In this document: positions 20,551 to 60,289 of the stretch, in pieces
How the letters are laid out: each line of letters starts with the position of its first letter
How positions within the stretch are numbered: the stretch's first letter is position 1
Translations under genes and position numbers: made by a program
The notes under the pieces: generated by a model
Databases searched by the model: none
What the model saw: the letters and a program-made list of their open reading frames with translations, nothing else
What the model was told of the DNA's origin: nothing
Assembly: GCA_964036275.1 (NCBI GenBank)
Contig: OZ038433.1
Span: 11,709,446 to 11,773,445 of the forward strand
Length of the DNA: 64,000 nucleotides
Direction: 5' to 3'
Source of the DNA: Litoditis marina
Taxonomy: Eukaryota > Nematoda > Chromadorea > Rhabditida > Rhabditidae

Positions 20551-22244
20551 GATTTGAAGTAAAAGGACCCCCAGAGTGTTAGAGAAAGAACTAGATGAAG
20601 AATCATCTAACGAAAGCAAAACTATATCTGTATCCGCAAAACTATATCTGTAAGGATCCAAGGTGGAATGAACTGTAAGGTTGTTTTTTTCCAGGTTCGC
20701 ACAAAGTTCCGCCCACTTACTATTTAGTTTACTCGAACTTGGCGTTCTGTCACCTATCTCTCAACCTCTCACTAACTACTCACTGCGATACGGTTACTCG
20801 CTAATTGAAATACAGTGGTTGGATGCCGCAAGAAGGACATGTAATCGGTCAGGAATGAAAACCCAATTAGCGATAGCCAACCAAACATAGAAAAAGTCGA
20901 TAAAACTATGAATAAAAGAAAGAATATGTGAAAAATGAAAAAGTTTACCAGTGCTGTTAAAAGAAAATCAACCGCTGCATATAAGCGATACACAAAAAAC
21001 AAGATGCACACAATTTCACGTTTCTATTACGTGAAACATATCATCTTTTCAAATTAATATTTTTCGGATTGCTTTGTAGTTTATCACCTTCTCAAAGTGA
21101 AGCGGTTTGGACGCTATCTATAAACCACGTTTTGATGACCTCATTTCAATTTTCCAAGTGAGGCGGTTTGGACGACTCGTAAGAGACAACCATTTTTGTG
21201 ACCTTTTCACTTTCCCACGACCCCTCGAGACGACCATCCTAAAAATCGTCCAAACAGACCATCTCCCTATATTTCTCAATGGTAGTTTAAAGGAAGGTTG
21301 ACACGGGATTGGTTCACGCAATCGTAATACGTTAATAGTGTTTCGTATTTTTCATTCACAATTCATTTTTCATGAATGCACTAACTTGGGTTGTAACTTG
21401 GGTTGCGAATTTCGTCTAAATCGCGCGGGAAGGAAACTAGGGAGGGCTATATTATACTGTGAATTAACTAGAGAAAAAAACAAGGTTCATTCTAATCTCA
21501 TTTTTCTTCTACATTTCTCAATGGAGCTTATTCTCAAGGTATATACATATATTTCTGATTTGTGGTTCATCCTGAGTGTGCTGGAATGTCCTGGCAACTT
21601 GATGCTATCCTGCGTTGCTCATTTTGCCCACTATTTCGCGAGATCTGCATTTTTTAAATGATAATCTTGTATGGAAACAATTTCAGCCGTCCATTACTTT
21701 ATTGAGAGAGTTACATAATCACACACAAATGATGTAGTAGGACTGTCCGCAGAGGGAGATTCTCGGATTGCAATAGTAAACGTTGGAGAAAAGGTTTACA
21801 TAGATGCGTTTATTCTTGCAAATCTTACCTTACTGGCTGCTCGAACCAAAAAAGGCATTCCTGTTTGTTGTGCAGTTAGGAGTAGCATTGAAAGAAACTG
21901 TAGGGAAGTAACGAATATGATTACCTGAAAGATTGTGCAGTTGTGAATGGTTTATTCTTTTATAATATCGTAAATGTTTGTACATTACACTTTTTCTTAC
22001 TTTTCGAGGATTTCACACGTTTGACTCAGCCTTTTCCTACTTTCTTTGCGGCAAGTAAGTTGTGAAGCGGACCAAATTCAAATGCTGCTACCGAGGAAAT
22101 TTCGAATGAATTTTATTGATACGCGAGCATAGGGTCACAGGATTATTTCATTTTATGTCAATGAAAGTGAATAATTTCGAATAGGGTAATCGAAAACACC
22201 TTTTCCTTAATGCAGTATAAGAAAGTTTAGTTTTTATATAGAAA

Positions 22245-22545
22245 ATAATCAACCTAACCTGTTGGCAATGCCTTTGATGCGATATTTGTAGGAAAATAAG
22301 AGGGGGTCTCAGTTAATACAATAGTGCAAGTTCGATTTCAGTTAATTGAAGTAAATAACTTCAATATGGAAGTAAATAACTTCAATTAAGTTCCCAACTG
22401 CCTGTTTGCACTCTTTTATGAAGCGGGATAGAGAAATGTTGTTATTGTATGAAAAATAATCAACCCAACCTGTTGGCATTGCCGTTTATGTGATATTTGT
22501 AGGAAAATAAGAAGGGGTCTCAGTGAATACAGCATGGCTCTTTCG
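22245..22545. repeat. Two direct copies of an about 85-bp segment
   Basis: The segment around AACCTGTTGGCAATGCC and ATATTTGTAGGAAAATAAGA is present at about 22245-22330 and again at 22455-22545 with some 10% difference. Between them, AAGTAAATAACTTCAAT is itself repeated. Confidence 0.75.
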
Positions 22546-22745
22546 AGAAATGGCGCCGCGCGCTCTTTCAATTGTGTTTGCGAATTGGCCACGTATGCAA
22601 TTATTCTACACTGTACTCTGTACATACTAAATCTCGCACACTAATCATACCCTGGTTATAGTTCGATATCTCGATATACTTTTAACTTCGACCGAAAAGT
22701 TGTGCCATGCCGTATTCAAATATTGTACTGTTATTTTGTATAGAG

Positions 22746-22963
22746 TATAGTCTACTGAGACTCCTACAGTAGTAATACAAAACATTCAATACGTTGAAAC
22801 TACTTGAATGTTGTCGGAGAGGTCAACGAATCTGACAAAGATTATGTTACCATATTGCAAAGAGTGCACCAAAATGTTCCGAACAGACATGAATTTCGTA
22901 TCAGGAAACAGTTATTGGAAAAATTTAATGTGTACTATAGGAGTCTCAGTAGTGTTGACTATA
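22746..22963. mobile_element. MITE, family F2, copy 2
   Basis: Starts TATAGTCTACTGAGACTCCT and ends ATAGGAGTCTCAGTAGTGTT, then GACTATA. It directly abuts the SINE at 22970. Confidence 0.8.
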
Positions 22964-22964
22964 G

Positions 22965-23065
22965 TGCGGGCCAAATTTATAAAATAGCCGCCTCATGCGA
23001 GACTCGAACCGGGCTCAAAAGTTTGGGAGGCGCGAACGCTAACCACTATACTAACTGGGCTTATT
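22965..23065 (-). mobile_element. tRNA-derived SINE, copy 4
   Basis: On the minus strand GCCCAGTTAGTATAGTGGTT (A-box region) is followed by CCGGTTCGAGTC (B box, complement of about 23001-23012) and the tail ATTTTATAAATTTGGCCC. The body is close to a tRNA: acceptor-like GCCCAGTTAG, A box, B box. Confidence 0.72.
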
Positions 23066-23581
23066 CCAGTAGTGTGAACGAATCGAGTATATGTGTTATT
23101 ACACAGCGCAAAGTGAGATATACAGTACACCCTCGCCTTTCTGTAAGCGACGACTATAGAAATCGTTTCGCACACTAATCAAAGCCGGGTTTTCGTTTGA
23201 TCGCGAGTAGACCATATTTTGTAATCGAATGAAAAGAACTGGCATCAAACTACAAACTACATTCAGTTATTCTATAGACTGTACTCTGCAAACACTAGAT
23301 CCTCCCGCACATGAATCGAATCTGAGATGTACACATATCGATATACATTTGTGGTTTCGAGTAAAATCAACGAGATCAACAACAAACACAGCGGTATAGG
23401 GTGAGCCCTTGTGTTTGCCGCGGGTCACGTAATTATATTTAAATTATCTTTTTTACTCATTTTTGTATTGTTTTTAATTTTCATCTAGTCATGGGAAGTT
23501 ATTTTAACAATATAATAATGTTTAGGTGAACCGTTAACTGAGATATGTATTTTTTCACTAGTGTTTTCTGTTTTCACGTTT

Positions 23582-23738
23582 TCACGTGATTTCACATTTT
23601 TACGTGACCAAACTTTGTTAAACTCAATTTATTCACAAACCGATTTTGTGAAGGACACAGCTTCCTTCTGGATCGAAACGTCGTTCACGGAAAATCTTTT
23701 CGCCGGCAAAGAGACTTCACTCGTTATTCGCATTCTGG
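23582..23738 (+). pseudogene. Orphan exon-like ORF A
   Basis: An open frame ending at a GTATGG donor-like site (23739) reads DFVKDTASFWIETSFTENLF, then AGKETSLVIRIL. Codon use in the last 100 bp is coding-like; the 5' part is AT-rich and the acceptor is unclear. Joined to TTTCAG at about 23813 it would end after three more codons (ERQ, stop). No family recognised. It may belong with ORF B at 24632-24877, but the phases do not match. Confidence 0.3.
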
Positions 23739-24631
23739 TATGGAGTAGTTATAATAAAACTATTTTCAATACATTTTAGCTTAGTAATGAAGAAGAGTAT
23801 TGATAAATTTCAGGAACGACAATGAAACAGTTATGTTTTTGTAGCTGACTGATTAGAGAATTGGTTGAATTTTTCATCAGCCACATAGAGAACAAAGAAA
23901 TCAGAATTTTTATTAATTTCAACTTGTAAGACCAAATGAGATCAATGATCATTAATTAATTGGTAACTCTTCTCTACAAAAAAATGTAAACAAAAGTGTG
24001 AAGGGGGAAACCGGTTGCAAATTGGACAATTTTACACTCTAAAACTGAACGGAGTGAAAATGTCGTGTATAATGTGAATAAACATCAGCTATTCACTATA
24101 GATTTTTTACACAATTAAAGTTTATATGAATTCCAATACATATGTAAGGTAAGATTTGGTTGAAAACCAGCATCCAATGTTTATATTACGTAAGGAGAAG
24201 GGTGTGTTCAAGCGAAAAAGATAAGATAAGCCATACAAATGCCATTTATGAAATCTGGCTATCAATCGCTCAAGCAAATACAACATAAGAATTGTGATAC
24301 AATGCCGAATGTGCAAAACTATGGTTTTTTTCACGACAATGCCAACAATACCGATAACCAATAGATGTTTTGAAATCATACTGTAACAGTCAATAGACGT
24401 GTGAAATGGGGTATACTTTTGCCTCACTTGTTAGAATGAAACAAAAAGTTGAACACGAATGGAATAGGTCGTTTAAACTCTTTGTAGTTTGATCCCTATA
24501 CGTAATGCCCATCAAACTACAACTCAATGTTTCATTCCTACAAGTAATTGAATGAAAAAAAAGTAGTAGAATAATATCATGTCTCTGTTTTTTTCTACAA
24601 CTATGGATAACAGGGGTGACTGTCAACAATA

Positions 24632-24877
24632 GAAACTGGTGAAGGAGGTCAAGATGTTTTCATAGACGCGTCTCATTACGAACCGCTGAACAACACAGCG
24701 AAAGTTTCTGCCGGTGAATTACACCTTTCGGACATTTCTGTGTACGATCCTAGAGCAAAGTTACGAAACTTTTTCTGTTGGAAGTCGGCTTCCCTGAGGG
24801 ATTTGGCGGGCGTTGCTTTGTGGATACCATCTTTGTTTTTCTTGGTCAATGGGATAATCGTGTACGATCCATGAAAG
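24632..24877 (+). pseudogene. Orphan exon-like ORF B with a membrane segment
   Basis: One frame is open for about 81 codons to TGA at 24875-24877. It reads ETGEGGQDVFIDASHYEP, then LSDISVYDPRAKLRNFF, and ends in a hydrophobic helix LAGVALWIPSLFFLVNGIIV. There is no in-frame ATG; an AATAG acceptor-like site lies just before it. Codon use is clearly coding-like against AT-rich flanks. It is probably the last exon of a gene whose other exons are lost or not recognised. A MITE of family F4 follows 30 bp later. Confidence 0.4.
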
Positions 24878-24907
24878 CTAAATGAGAGAGCAGAACGCAT
24901 AAGGAAC

Positions 24908-25029
24908 TTAAAGAAGGACGATTATGCGGACCAATCCCGTGTCAACGGTGATTTAAACTGCAATTGAATGTATTGCAGTTCAAAGGACTGAAGCGTTGCG
25001 ATTGGACTACATAGTCGTCCTTCTTTAAA
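24908..25029. mobile_element. MITE, family F4, copy
   Basis: TTAAAGAAGGACGATTATGC on the left and AGTCGTCCTTCTTTAA on the right, with CAATTGAATGTATTG at the centre, form a nearly complete palindrome. Confidence 0.88.
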
Positions 25030-25202
25030 TGCTACAATTCTGATACACTACCATTTTGATATTCAAAAACTTGTAAATTTCTCTGATAATCTTGCCCCAT
25101 CAAAAACATATTTTATCATCATACTGTAGCTCTCCACTTAGCTGATGAGAACGAGTATAAGAGTTTCTGTTTTGATCCTTGGAACCGCAGTGGTTCTACA
25201 CT

Positions 25203-25905
25203 CGGTGAATTCTATATGTAACCGGGTTTTTTTGGTAACCTAACCGGTTTTTGGTATTTTTTTTCCACGTTACCTCAGCAGGTAACCGGTTGGTAACCGA
25301 GAATAAAAAAACCGGTTACCTGTTTTTCTAACGTAAAATGTGTTTTTACCGTTGGTTTGTACGCTAACCGGATTTTACTTTCAGGTACCTACTCAAAAAA
25401 GAGTTACCAAAAACCGGTTAGGTTACCAAAAAACCCGGATACATATAGAATTGGCCTCTACACTCATCTCATTTCGAAACAAAAATATCTACTGTAAAAC
25501 GGTTGTGGCCAATAATTCAGAAAACAAAACTTCGCGAAATAGTGCACATTACCATTTTTCGATCCGTTTCCATGTAATTGCGACCCATTGTAACCATAGT
25601 GACTCTAAAAGGTACATTTCACGGGCCAATTCTACAACTAACCCGGTTTTCAGGTAACCTAACCCTTTTTTGGTAACCTTTTTTTCAGGTTACCTTAGTA
25701 GGTAACCTGGAAGTAACCTAAAACTAAAATCCGGTTACCGGTAAAACTAACGGTAAAAACCACATTTTGCGTTAGAAAAACAGGTAACCGGTTTTTCATT
25801 TTAGGTTACCATCCGGTTACCTACTGAGGTAACCTGAAATATAGGTTACCAAAAAATGGTTAGGTTACCGTAAAACCCGGTTACATATAGAATTCACCCA
25901 TTTCA
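25203..25905. mobile_element. Two adjacent family F5 elements
   Basis: One copy spans about 25203-25458 and a second 25621-25905. Both have GAATTCTATATG or GCCAATTCTACA borders and arms of GGTAACC/ACCGGTT words. Both lie in the repeat-rich stretch upstream of hda-6. Confidence 0.78.
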
Positions 25906-25974
25906 CGACCAGTAGAGTTGGATGAAAATTTGACATGAAACGCAAAGAAACGTGGGGAATGAATCGGGAAAATT

Positions 25975-26600
25975 GTACAATTGCTACCCCCCCCCCCCTC
26001 ACCTTAAGTCCCCCCCCCCCCCCCCCCGTAGTACTATCACCCCCCTCCCAATACGATTTCCTATAGAGAGGGGGGGTGATTGTAAATGGGGGGTGATTGT
26101 AAATGGGGGGTAATTGTACAATGTCGACGTTTAACAATCACCCCCCACAATACAAAATGGGGGGTAATAGTACAACCCCGGACCTGTTTAACAATCGCCC
26201 CCCACTCAATCCAAACCTGCAGTAAAGAAGGACGTTGTACAATCACCCCCCCTAGGGGTGGGGGCGAGTTTCAACGTCTGCTGCTACAATCACCCCCCCC
26301 CCCCCCCCCCCCCCCCTAGGGGTGGGTGAACGTGGGCAATGAATCTTGTAGTTTCTGCTGCTAATTGTTATTGAGTGTTTTTCACGCGATTCAAGGCTAG
26401 ACATCACGTGAAAGGGGAAAATTGAAGTATCGCCCCCCACTTTAGTTGGGTCCCATCCCCCCCCCCCCCCCCCGTAGCACTTCAACCCCCACCCAAGCTA
26501 AAACCTGACAATCTAGGATAGGAGAGGGGGGGGTCAAACTACAATTCCTCAAACGCAATACAATTTCAGAAAGTTGGGGGTGAAAATTCAATGTTCCCCG
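25975..26600. repeat. Large C/G-run palindrome cluster
   Basis: Runs of C reach roughly 28 bases near 26287-26316. Palindromes of the form CAATCACCCCCC...GGGGGGTGATTGTA occur repeatedly, for example around 26075-26130. The arms equal those of the cluster at 4150-4505. Confidence 0.85.
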
Positions 26601-26874
26601 TGAAAGAACTGTTTTCGTGAACAGACAAGCTAGTTTTGTGCCGGCCAAAAAACCAGAACAACGTTTTTGCGAAAATTTTTATTGGTGCACTGTGTATCGC
26701 ACTTTCTGCTGTGCATGTCTTCCAGAGAGGATTGAAAACACAATTGTACATTATTTATGTGAAGAAAACAGCACAAATTATTGTTTTTCGAACTTTGAGT
26801 TCCATTTCATTATGAGGCACCCGTTCTCTAAGATTTTAAAAACGAAAACAACGTTCTTCAGAAACGTTCTCAGG

Positions 26875-27105
26875 CGACTACATGTCCCAGGTACATGAAC
26901 GGGACGTCCCATGTCCCGGTACTGTCCCGGGACGGTACCAAAAATTACGATAGAAATGGAGCATATTTGCATATAAAAGTCAGGATCGAGGAGAATTTTT
27001 GTCATCATTTATGCAAATCTGCTCCATTTCTACCGTTATTCTTGGTACCGTCCCGGGACAGTACCGGGACATGGGACGTCCCTCATGTACCTGGGACATG
27101 ATGCG
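26875..27105. mobile_element. Foldback element with GGGACGTCCCATGTCCCGG arms
   Basis: The arms are inverted repeats of about 90 bp: CATGTCCCAGGTACATGA, then CGGGACGTCCCATGTCCCGG and GGACGGTACC at the left, mirrored by GGTACCGTCCCGGGACAGTA, then ATGTACCTGGGACATG at the right. The central part (ATGCAAAT words, TCCATTTCT) also pairs. Confidence 0.85.
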
Positions 27106-27580
27106 ACTGCTGAGTTGGTGCAAACTTTGAACGAAACCGCGCTCCAGCAACAATAGATTGTCGTGCGGCCAGAAAGCTCCACTGCACGCGTTATCGCGTA
27201 TTCTTTGTTCAAAAATAATTTCAGCGCTAAATTTAAATTTATTGAATTAACTTTTTCAACTCGTTTTTGCGTTGTTATTCGGCCCTAGGGGATTTTACAT
27301 TGCGTTTCATGTTCTTAGGCTGTGTTTTGCAAAATACAAGCACGGTCTTCTCACTTTCTGACTTTTCGCAAGAGTTTTTTGAATCGTCGTAATATTATGT
27401 TCACTGATTTTTGTAGATTTATACTCTTACAAAGTCGAAAAAAAGTTCACTCGTTCATTATATAGTTTTTTACTCTTTGATGCCTACTTGTTCTTTTTTT
27501 TTTCTGATGGAGGACATATATGTGAGTTCACAGTTTCGTGTCCACTGTCATAAAATTGCTTCGTGACCAAATAGTTGATA

Positions 27581-27588
27581 TTTTTCAG
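27581..27588 (+). promoter_or_regulatory. Probable spliced-leader acceptor of hda-6
   Basis: TTTTTCAG ends 14 bases before the ATG at 27603 and no convincing upstream exon is visible, which fits SL trans-splicing. Confidence 0.6.
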
Positions 27589-27602
27589 CCTTGCCGCTCG
27601 CT

Positions 27603-55848
<28,246 letters not shown>

Positions 55849-56344
55849 CAGATTTGGTGTCAACTTTGCCTCACAGTGTATTACTTTACCCGACCAGTGT
55901 GATTTTGATTTTTTGGTTCCAGATTTACCGGTGAAAAATGATGTTTTCCTCATTTCAAATGAATAAAATATTTGTATACAAGCTGATGTGAAAATTGCAC
56001 AAGTAAAGGTACAAAAACTCAATTGATGTTGTTAAACAATAAAGCAGTTACTAGCAGTACCAGTCAGTCTCGCAAAGAAGTAATAAAATGAAGGATTTTC
56101 TTTATTTTTTAAACTTTAATGGCATACATTTTGGAATTGATTGTTATTTCCCAACGGTCGTCCTCACATGCTGACCGAACTGCGCGCCCTACGTTTACAA
56201 TCCTTGTTATGCCGCGAACGGGCAATATTTAAACGGTTCGTGCTACTTTTTTCTCGATCGGGAATTTTGTAAATTTTACTCTATATTTTAAATTTTACTG
56301 GCGTTTCCAGCAGTTCTATTCTATATTTTTGTGTTCTATAAAGT

Positions 56345-59300
56345 ATGTCCAATGTGGTTTACGCGGCCGGTGATATTCCAATCATGAATCGAAGCGAACA
56401 TCCTTCGATTTCAAGAAGACGTACAATGGCGCCCAGAAACATGGATCGCGTACGTTTTGTTTTTGTCGAAAACATGAAATATTAGTATAAAAAACGAGTG
56501 TATAGAAAGTAAAGATTAGTTTTGGATAAACATGTACAAGAAATATAAAAGAAGTCCAATAAAAATATTTTGAGGAAAAGTCTAATCTCGCTCGGTTTGA
56601 GAATTCAAAAAAGGATACCGAGTTTTTTGCTACCGGAAGAAAACTTCTGACTGCGACTCACAATAATCTAGCTTATACTCCGTTGTTTTCAAGAGAAGCG
56701 AGATTAGCATTTTCCTCAAAATATTTTTATTGGACTTCTTTTATATTTCTTGTACATGTTTATCCAAAACTAATCTTTACTTTCTATACACTCGTTTTTT
56801 ATACTAATTGAACTCTTTTTCTATGGTTACGAAGTAACGGTCATTTTTGATAAAAATGATATTTTTGAACAATAATCTAAACAAGGAATTTCATGTTAAA
56901 CCGGGCCGTAGTTCAGAACGTTTGTGTAGTTGTAACCTCGTTCAAGTGATAGCAAATTTTGTGCTCCAGGCAGGAATCGAACCTCCGTTCGCCGTGCGTA
57001 AATAGAGCTTTTATCCAATCCGCCATTCAGACATGGGAATAGGAATGAAAACCAATCTGTACCCGCCTGTCATGAGATCTCCATTGGAAAAATGATTCCT
57101 ACTACACGTTAAACTCTTCTTTCATTTTTATTTTCACGAAACCGGTCTATCCATGATTTTTTGCGAGACCATTTTCGGCTCTCTCACACGTAATATTCAA
57201 ATTTCAGACATACCTGGAAAATACGTATATCTCAACTTTTTTAGAGCTTTTCAATAATGTAAAAATTTTGGGAATAAGTTAATTTTGTGCGAAACTATGC
57301 CAAGATTTGAGGAGGCGGACACTTTTGTCGCCGGCGCCGCAGCCGCCGCCCCGCACGGAAGCCATTTTTGCGAGACGTTGGGCCCTCTAACTCCTCTCAA
57401 TAAATAACTACATGGAAAGTGAACTCGGTATCTTGTATACGTGTTGCCCTTCAGTGATTCATGCAAAAATCTAAGAAAATGGTCGACGTACTTTGAAGAA
57501 AATTGTAATAATCTGTTTTGTAATGTCTGCAGACCTTTGAACAAAAACTAATCTGCGCAGCGCTCCGCGCTGCGCACGATTAAGGCAGTTCCACAGTATT
57601 TTACAGCAGAAGATTCTTGAGTTCCTTCAGAAATAATAGGCAAAACATCGTAGTTTCATCGATTCTAGTTTCTCATTTGATATTCACCAGTTTTTAATCA
57701 TTTGTTTCTGAATATTTCAGTGTACTGGATGCGGTTGTAGAGTGGTGACTGGTTCAACAAAGCGTAGTTCGAACTTGACAAGACTATCAAGTGGAACCGT
57801 TCAAGAAACGCGTAGTCAAACCGTTTTTGGTTTTCAGGCGCTGTATGAAGATGAAGACATTGTCCGGCAAGATATGGCAGTCCGAAACGCAGTTACTAGT
57901 CTGGAATTACTAATCCGTTTCTGCAATGAAGAACTAGAAAATGTGGTATGTTATTCACATTCTTTCTTTACTTTGCCGTACTATTTGTGGTACTTTATGT
58001 CACCAACAACTCCAACAAGTCTGAATTGAATTATTTGAAGCTTGCATTTCTAGTTGAATTTGTTCTCGTGGACTTCCACGAATGACGTATATAGACCCGA
58101 TACTACTTCAGAAAGTTGGAGTTTTCATTTGTGTACAGTGTTGGTGATTTATGTTTTCTACAAATCATATAGCTTTCCAAAGTGAAACGTTCCATTACAA
58201 GATTAGTAATGAATTAACGGTGTTTAATGTTGTTCACGTCGACATACCGAACACTTGATTGACATATGTTTATTGAGCAAGCAAGACTAACACACTTGTG
58301 TTGTGATCATACACCGCCAAGGGCTCTTATGAGATAGGGGGTTGCGAACTAATTTTAAGAAAAGTAGGGGTCGCGAGTTGAAAACCAGCGAATTTCATAC
58401 AAAATAAGTGAAAATTGAACCAAAACTGATTAAAATCGCCGTTTTGAACAATTTTCGAGGGGTTGCGACTCAAAAAAGAAAGGGGTATAACTAGCTTCCA
58501 GTAAAAATGAGAGACCCTTGGTGGTGTATGGTTGTGATTTGAGATAAGACTGAAAACTTGAAAACACAATGATGGTGCGCCTCTTTTATAGAGGCTTATC
58601 ACCACAAGATATCACATAGTATCAAAGTCCAGTGTCGTAGATGTAACGGAAAAAAAAGGCTCTAGCTTGTCTTCTTACTTGGAACCGATGAAATTGCTTT
58701 GAAAGAGCAATTATAAAAAATACATCGAAGAACACAAGTACACAAGTTTTGTGGCTTTCACTGTTTTGTTTTGAGTTGAGAATGTCAGTTGGTTTGGTAT
58801 TGGTAATGTGGGTCACATTTATTAGCTAGTTATGTAATTGATATGTTGCAGCGTTTTCGCCTTCAAGAGACAGGAAGAAGGATGCGTCGTTTCTTCTCCA
58901 ATTCTACCAATATCGATTACGGTCGTCTGGGAAGAATCTGTGCTCAAATTATCAATGGGTGGGTTATTGGTTATGTAGTTGTTATGTTTGATTTTTACCT
59001 GAAGTCACAGGCCAGCAAGGACGTACTGTTTAAAAAGATGAAATATGAAAAGGAAGCGATTTCTCGCCCTAAATCTTCTACGTGCTTCGATGTTAGTTTT
59101 TATTCGCGTTTACGTGTTACTTATGAGAGAAATGTCAATCTGCGACGAAATTTCTCCGCTTGCAACCCTTTTTGGATGAAAACTCACGAAAATTTCACTG
59201 TAATGGAGTTCACGAAATGAATAAAAATACCCATTCAATTGTTTTTCTTCTGAGTTTTTCAGCCAAATGGTTCTAAATATGGTCTATCAGCCGGTTGTTT

Positions 59301-60289
59301 CATTTCCGTTTGTTTGTTTGTTTTGGCCGAGTGGTCTAACCGCCTTTCCTTGTTTCAGGGTTTCCCCCGTTAATCAAGGAATCTCATACGAAGGAGACGC
59401 CGCCATGATCTTCAACGAGGTTGGTCTATTTCCAATCAAAATAGCTAGAAAAGTCAATAAATGGGCTTCTTTTGGGTAAAATTCGGGAAATATGGCTATT
59501 TTGGATGCAAAGTTTAAAAATTAGACGTATTTCAATGTTTCAATCGAAATATGGCGTTCTTTAGCCACAGACCAGTTTTCCTTGCTGTTGTATTTGTAAA
59601 TTTATATGCTTTTAACGTACTGCTGGAATGACCGATTCGACTGGCTTCAGATTCAGATAAAGATGTGTAAATCGAAACAATGAAATAATATTCAAGTTTC
59701 GCGAAAAAATTGGTCCAATTAGCTTCATTACCATTTATTTTATATCCAACTGTCCAAATATAGTTTTTTTTTTCGTTTCTATGACGTTTCTACATTCTAC
59801 AGAAGGAATCTACCGATATTTTACAGGTGCCAATGCAAGTGGAACGCCGCATCGCCAAGTTTACGCTAAATGACCTGGCTACTGTACTCACCTCGGATGA
59901 TTTTGAAGAAGGTTGGTGTTGTTTGCTTTAGCACTTTAGCTTTTCTAATATTTCCAAAGTAGTGAATTTGATGAATTTTTGTGCATTAAATAACTACATT
60001 TGATGTTCTATAGTTGGGCACGGAGTTCGAACAGAAACTAAAGTAGATGCGTTCTGTATTGGTCACTCGTATTCAGCTGCAAACGTGATCTATTCAACCA
60101 TCAACAAATACCTTTCTCCGCTTGGTATTTTGGGAGAGAACATGAAAACTGGTCCACTCGATGAGCTAAGGGAAGTAAGTCAGCGAAGGCGTAACAGAAT
60201 CATCTTGCTATTTATTTTGTTTGTAACTTGTGGACAATCACCCATTGAATTGCTAGTAAATCGATTTATCGATTATATTGCAGGAGTAG
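56345..60289 (+). CDS. Unrecognised protein gene upstream of the MTFR-like gene
   Basis: Exons 56345-56449, 57721-57945, 58852-58958, 59359-59419, 59827-59911, 60014-60174 and a final two-codon piece 60284-60289 (Glu, TAG) join in phase to 249 residues. It starts MSNVVYAAGDIPIMNRSE, with RSEHPSISRRRTMAPRNM next. A predicted helical stretch NAVTSLELLIRFCNEELENV and RRMRRFFSNSTNIDYGRLGR follow, then YSTINKYLSPLGILGEN. No known domain or membrane segment was recognised. Within exon 2 a TTTGGTTTTCAG at 57837 may start a shorter exon. The large first intron holds a foldback element. Whether this gene ends at 60289 or continues into the MTFR-like exons depends on the last intron; see the separate finding. 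It could be the N-terminal part of the same protein. Confidence 0.55.
56481..56809. mobile_element. Long perfect foldback (about 112-bp arms)
   Basis: The left arm 56481-56592 (ATTAGTATAAAAAACGAGTG, then GTATAGAAAGTAAAGATTAG ...) is repeated in inverse at 56696-56809 with only a few differences near the centre, around a spacer of about 100 bp. In a transcript it would form a long double-stranded hairpin. It lies in the first intron of the gene starting at 56345. Confidence 0.9.
56940..57010 (-). mobile_element. Partial tRNA-like element
   Basis: On the minus strand GGAGGTTCGATTCCTGCC (B box, complement of about 56970-56987) is followed by TGGAGCACAAAATTTGCTAT, similar to the SINE tail AAATTTGGC. 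The A box is not clear. Confidence 0.4.
57548..57577. repeat. Perfect GC-rich hairpin
   Basis: TGCGCAGCGC-TCC-GCGCTGCGCA is a perfect 10-bp stem with a 3-base loop, in AT-rich DNA. Helitron ends carry such hairpins, but no CTRR-type terminus was confirmed. Confidence 0.6.
58307..58530. mobile_element. MITE with CATACACCGCCAAGGG ends
   Basis: The left end CATACACCGCCAAGGGCTCT and right end AGAGACCCTTGGTGGTGTAT, then G are inverted repeats of about 22 bp. The outer bases equal those of F3 (CATACACC), the interior differs. Confidence 0.75.

Larger units (their letters stand above)
19457..21330. mobile_element. 1.9-kb inverted-repeat element with exon-like cargo
   Basis: The left end reads AAGTAGGACGATTATGTGCT. 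The right end, read inward on the opposite strand, gives GTATTACGATTGCGTGAACC. Inside both ends the same words recur in order: TTTAAACT or TTCAAACTGC, CTGTTTGGACGATTT, TTGGTTGTCTCT-like, then CGTCCAAACCGCCTCACTT. The outermost sequence resembles the short F4 MITEs, so this may be their longer relative. The interior holds a minus-strand exon-like ORF (19822-20043) and a plus-strand one (20458-20550). No transposase was recognised. Confidence 0.5.

Noticed and set aside
59325..59360. tRNA-like GGCCGAGTGGTCTAACCGCC
   Set aside because: It resembles the 5' half of a Leu/Ser tRNA, but no T-arm or acceptor pairing follows; the acceptor of the next exon is only 10 bp away.
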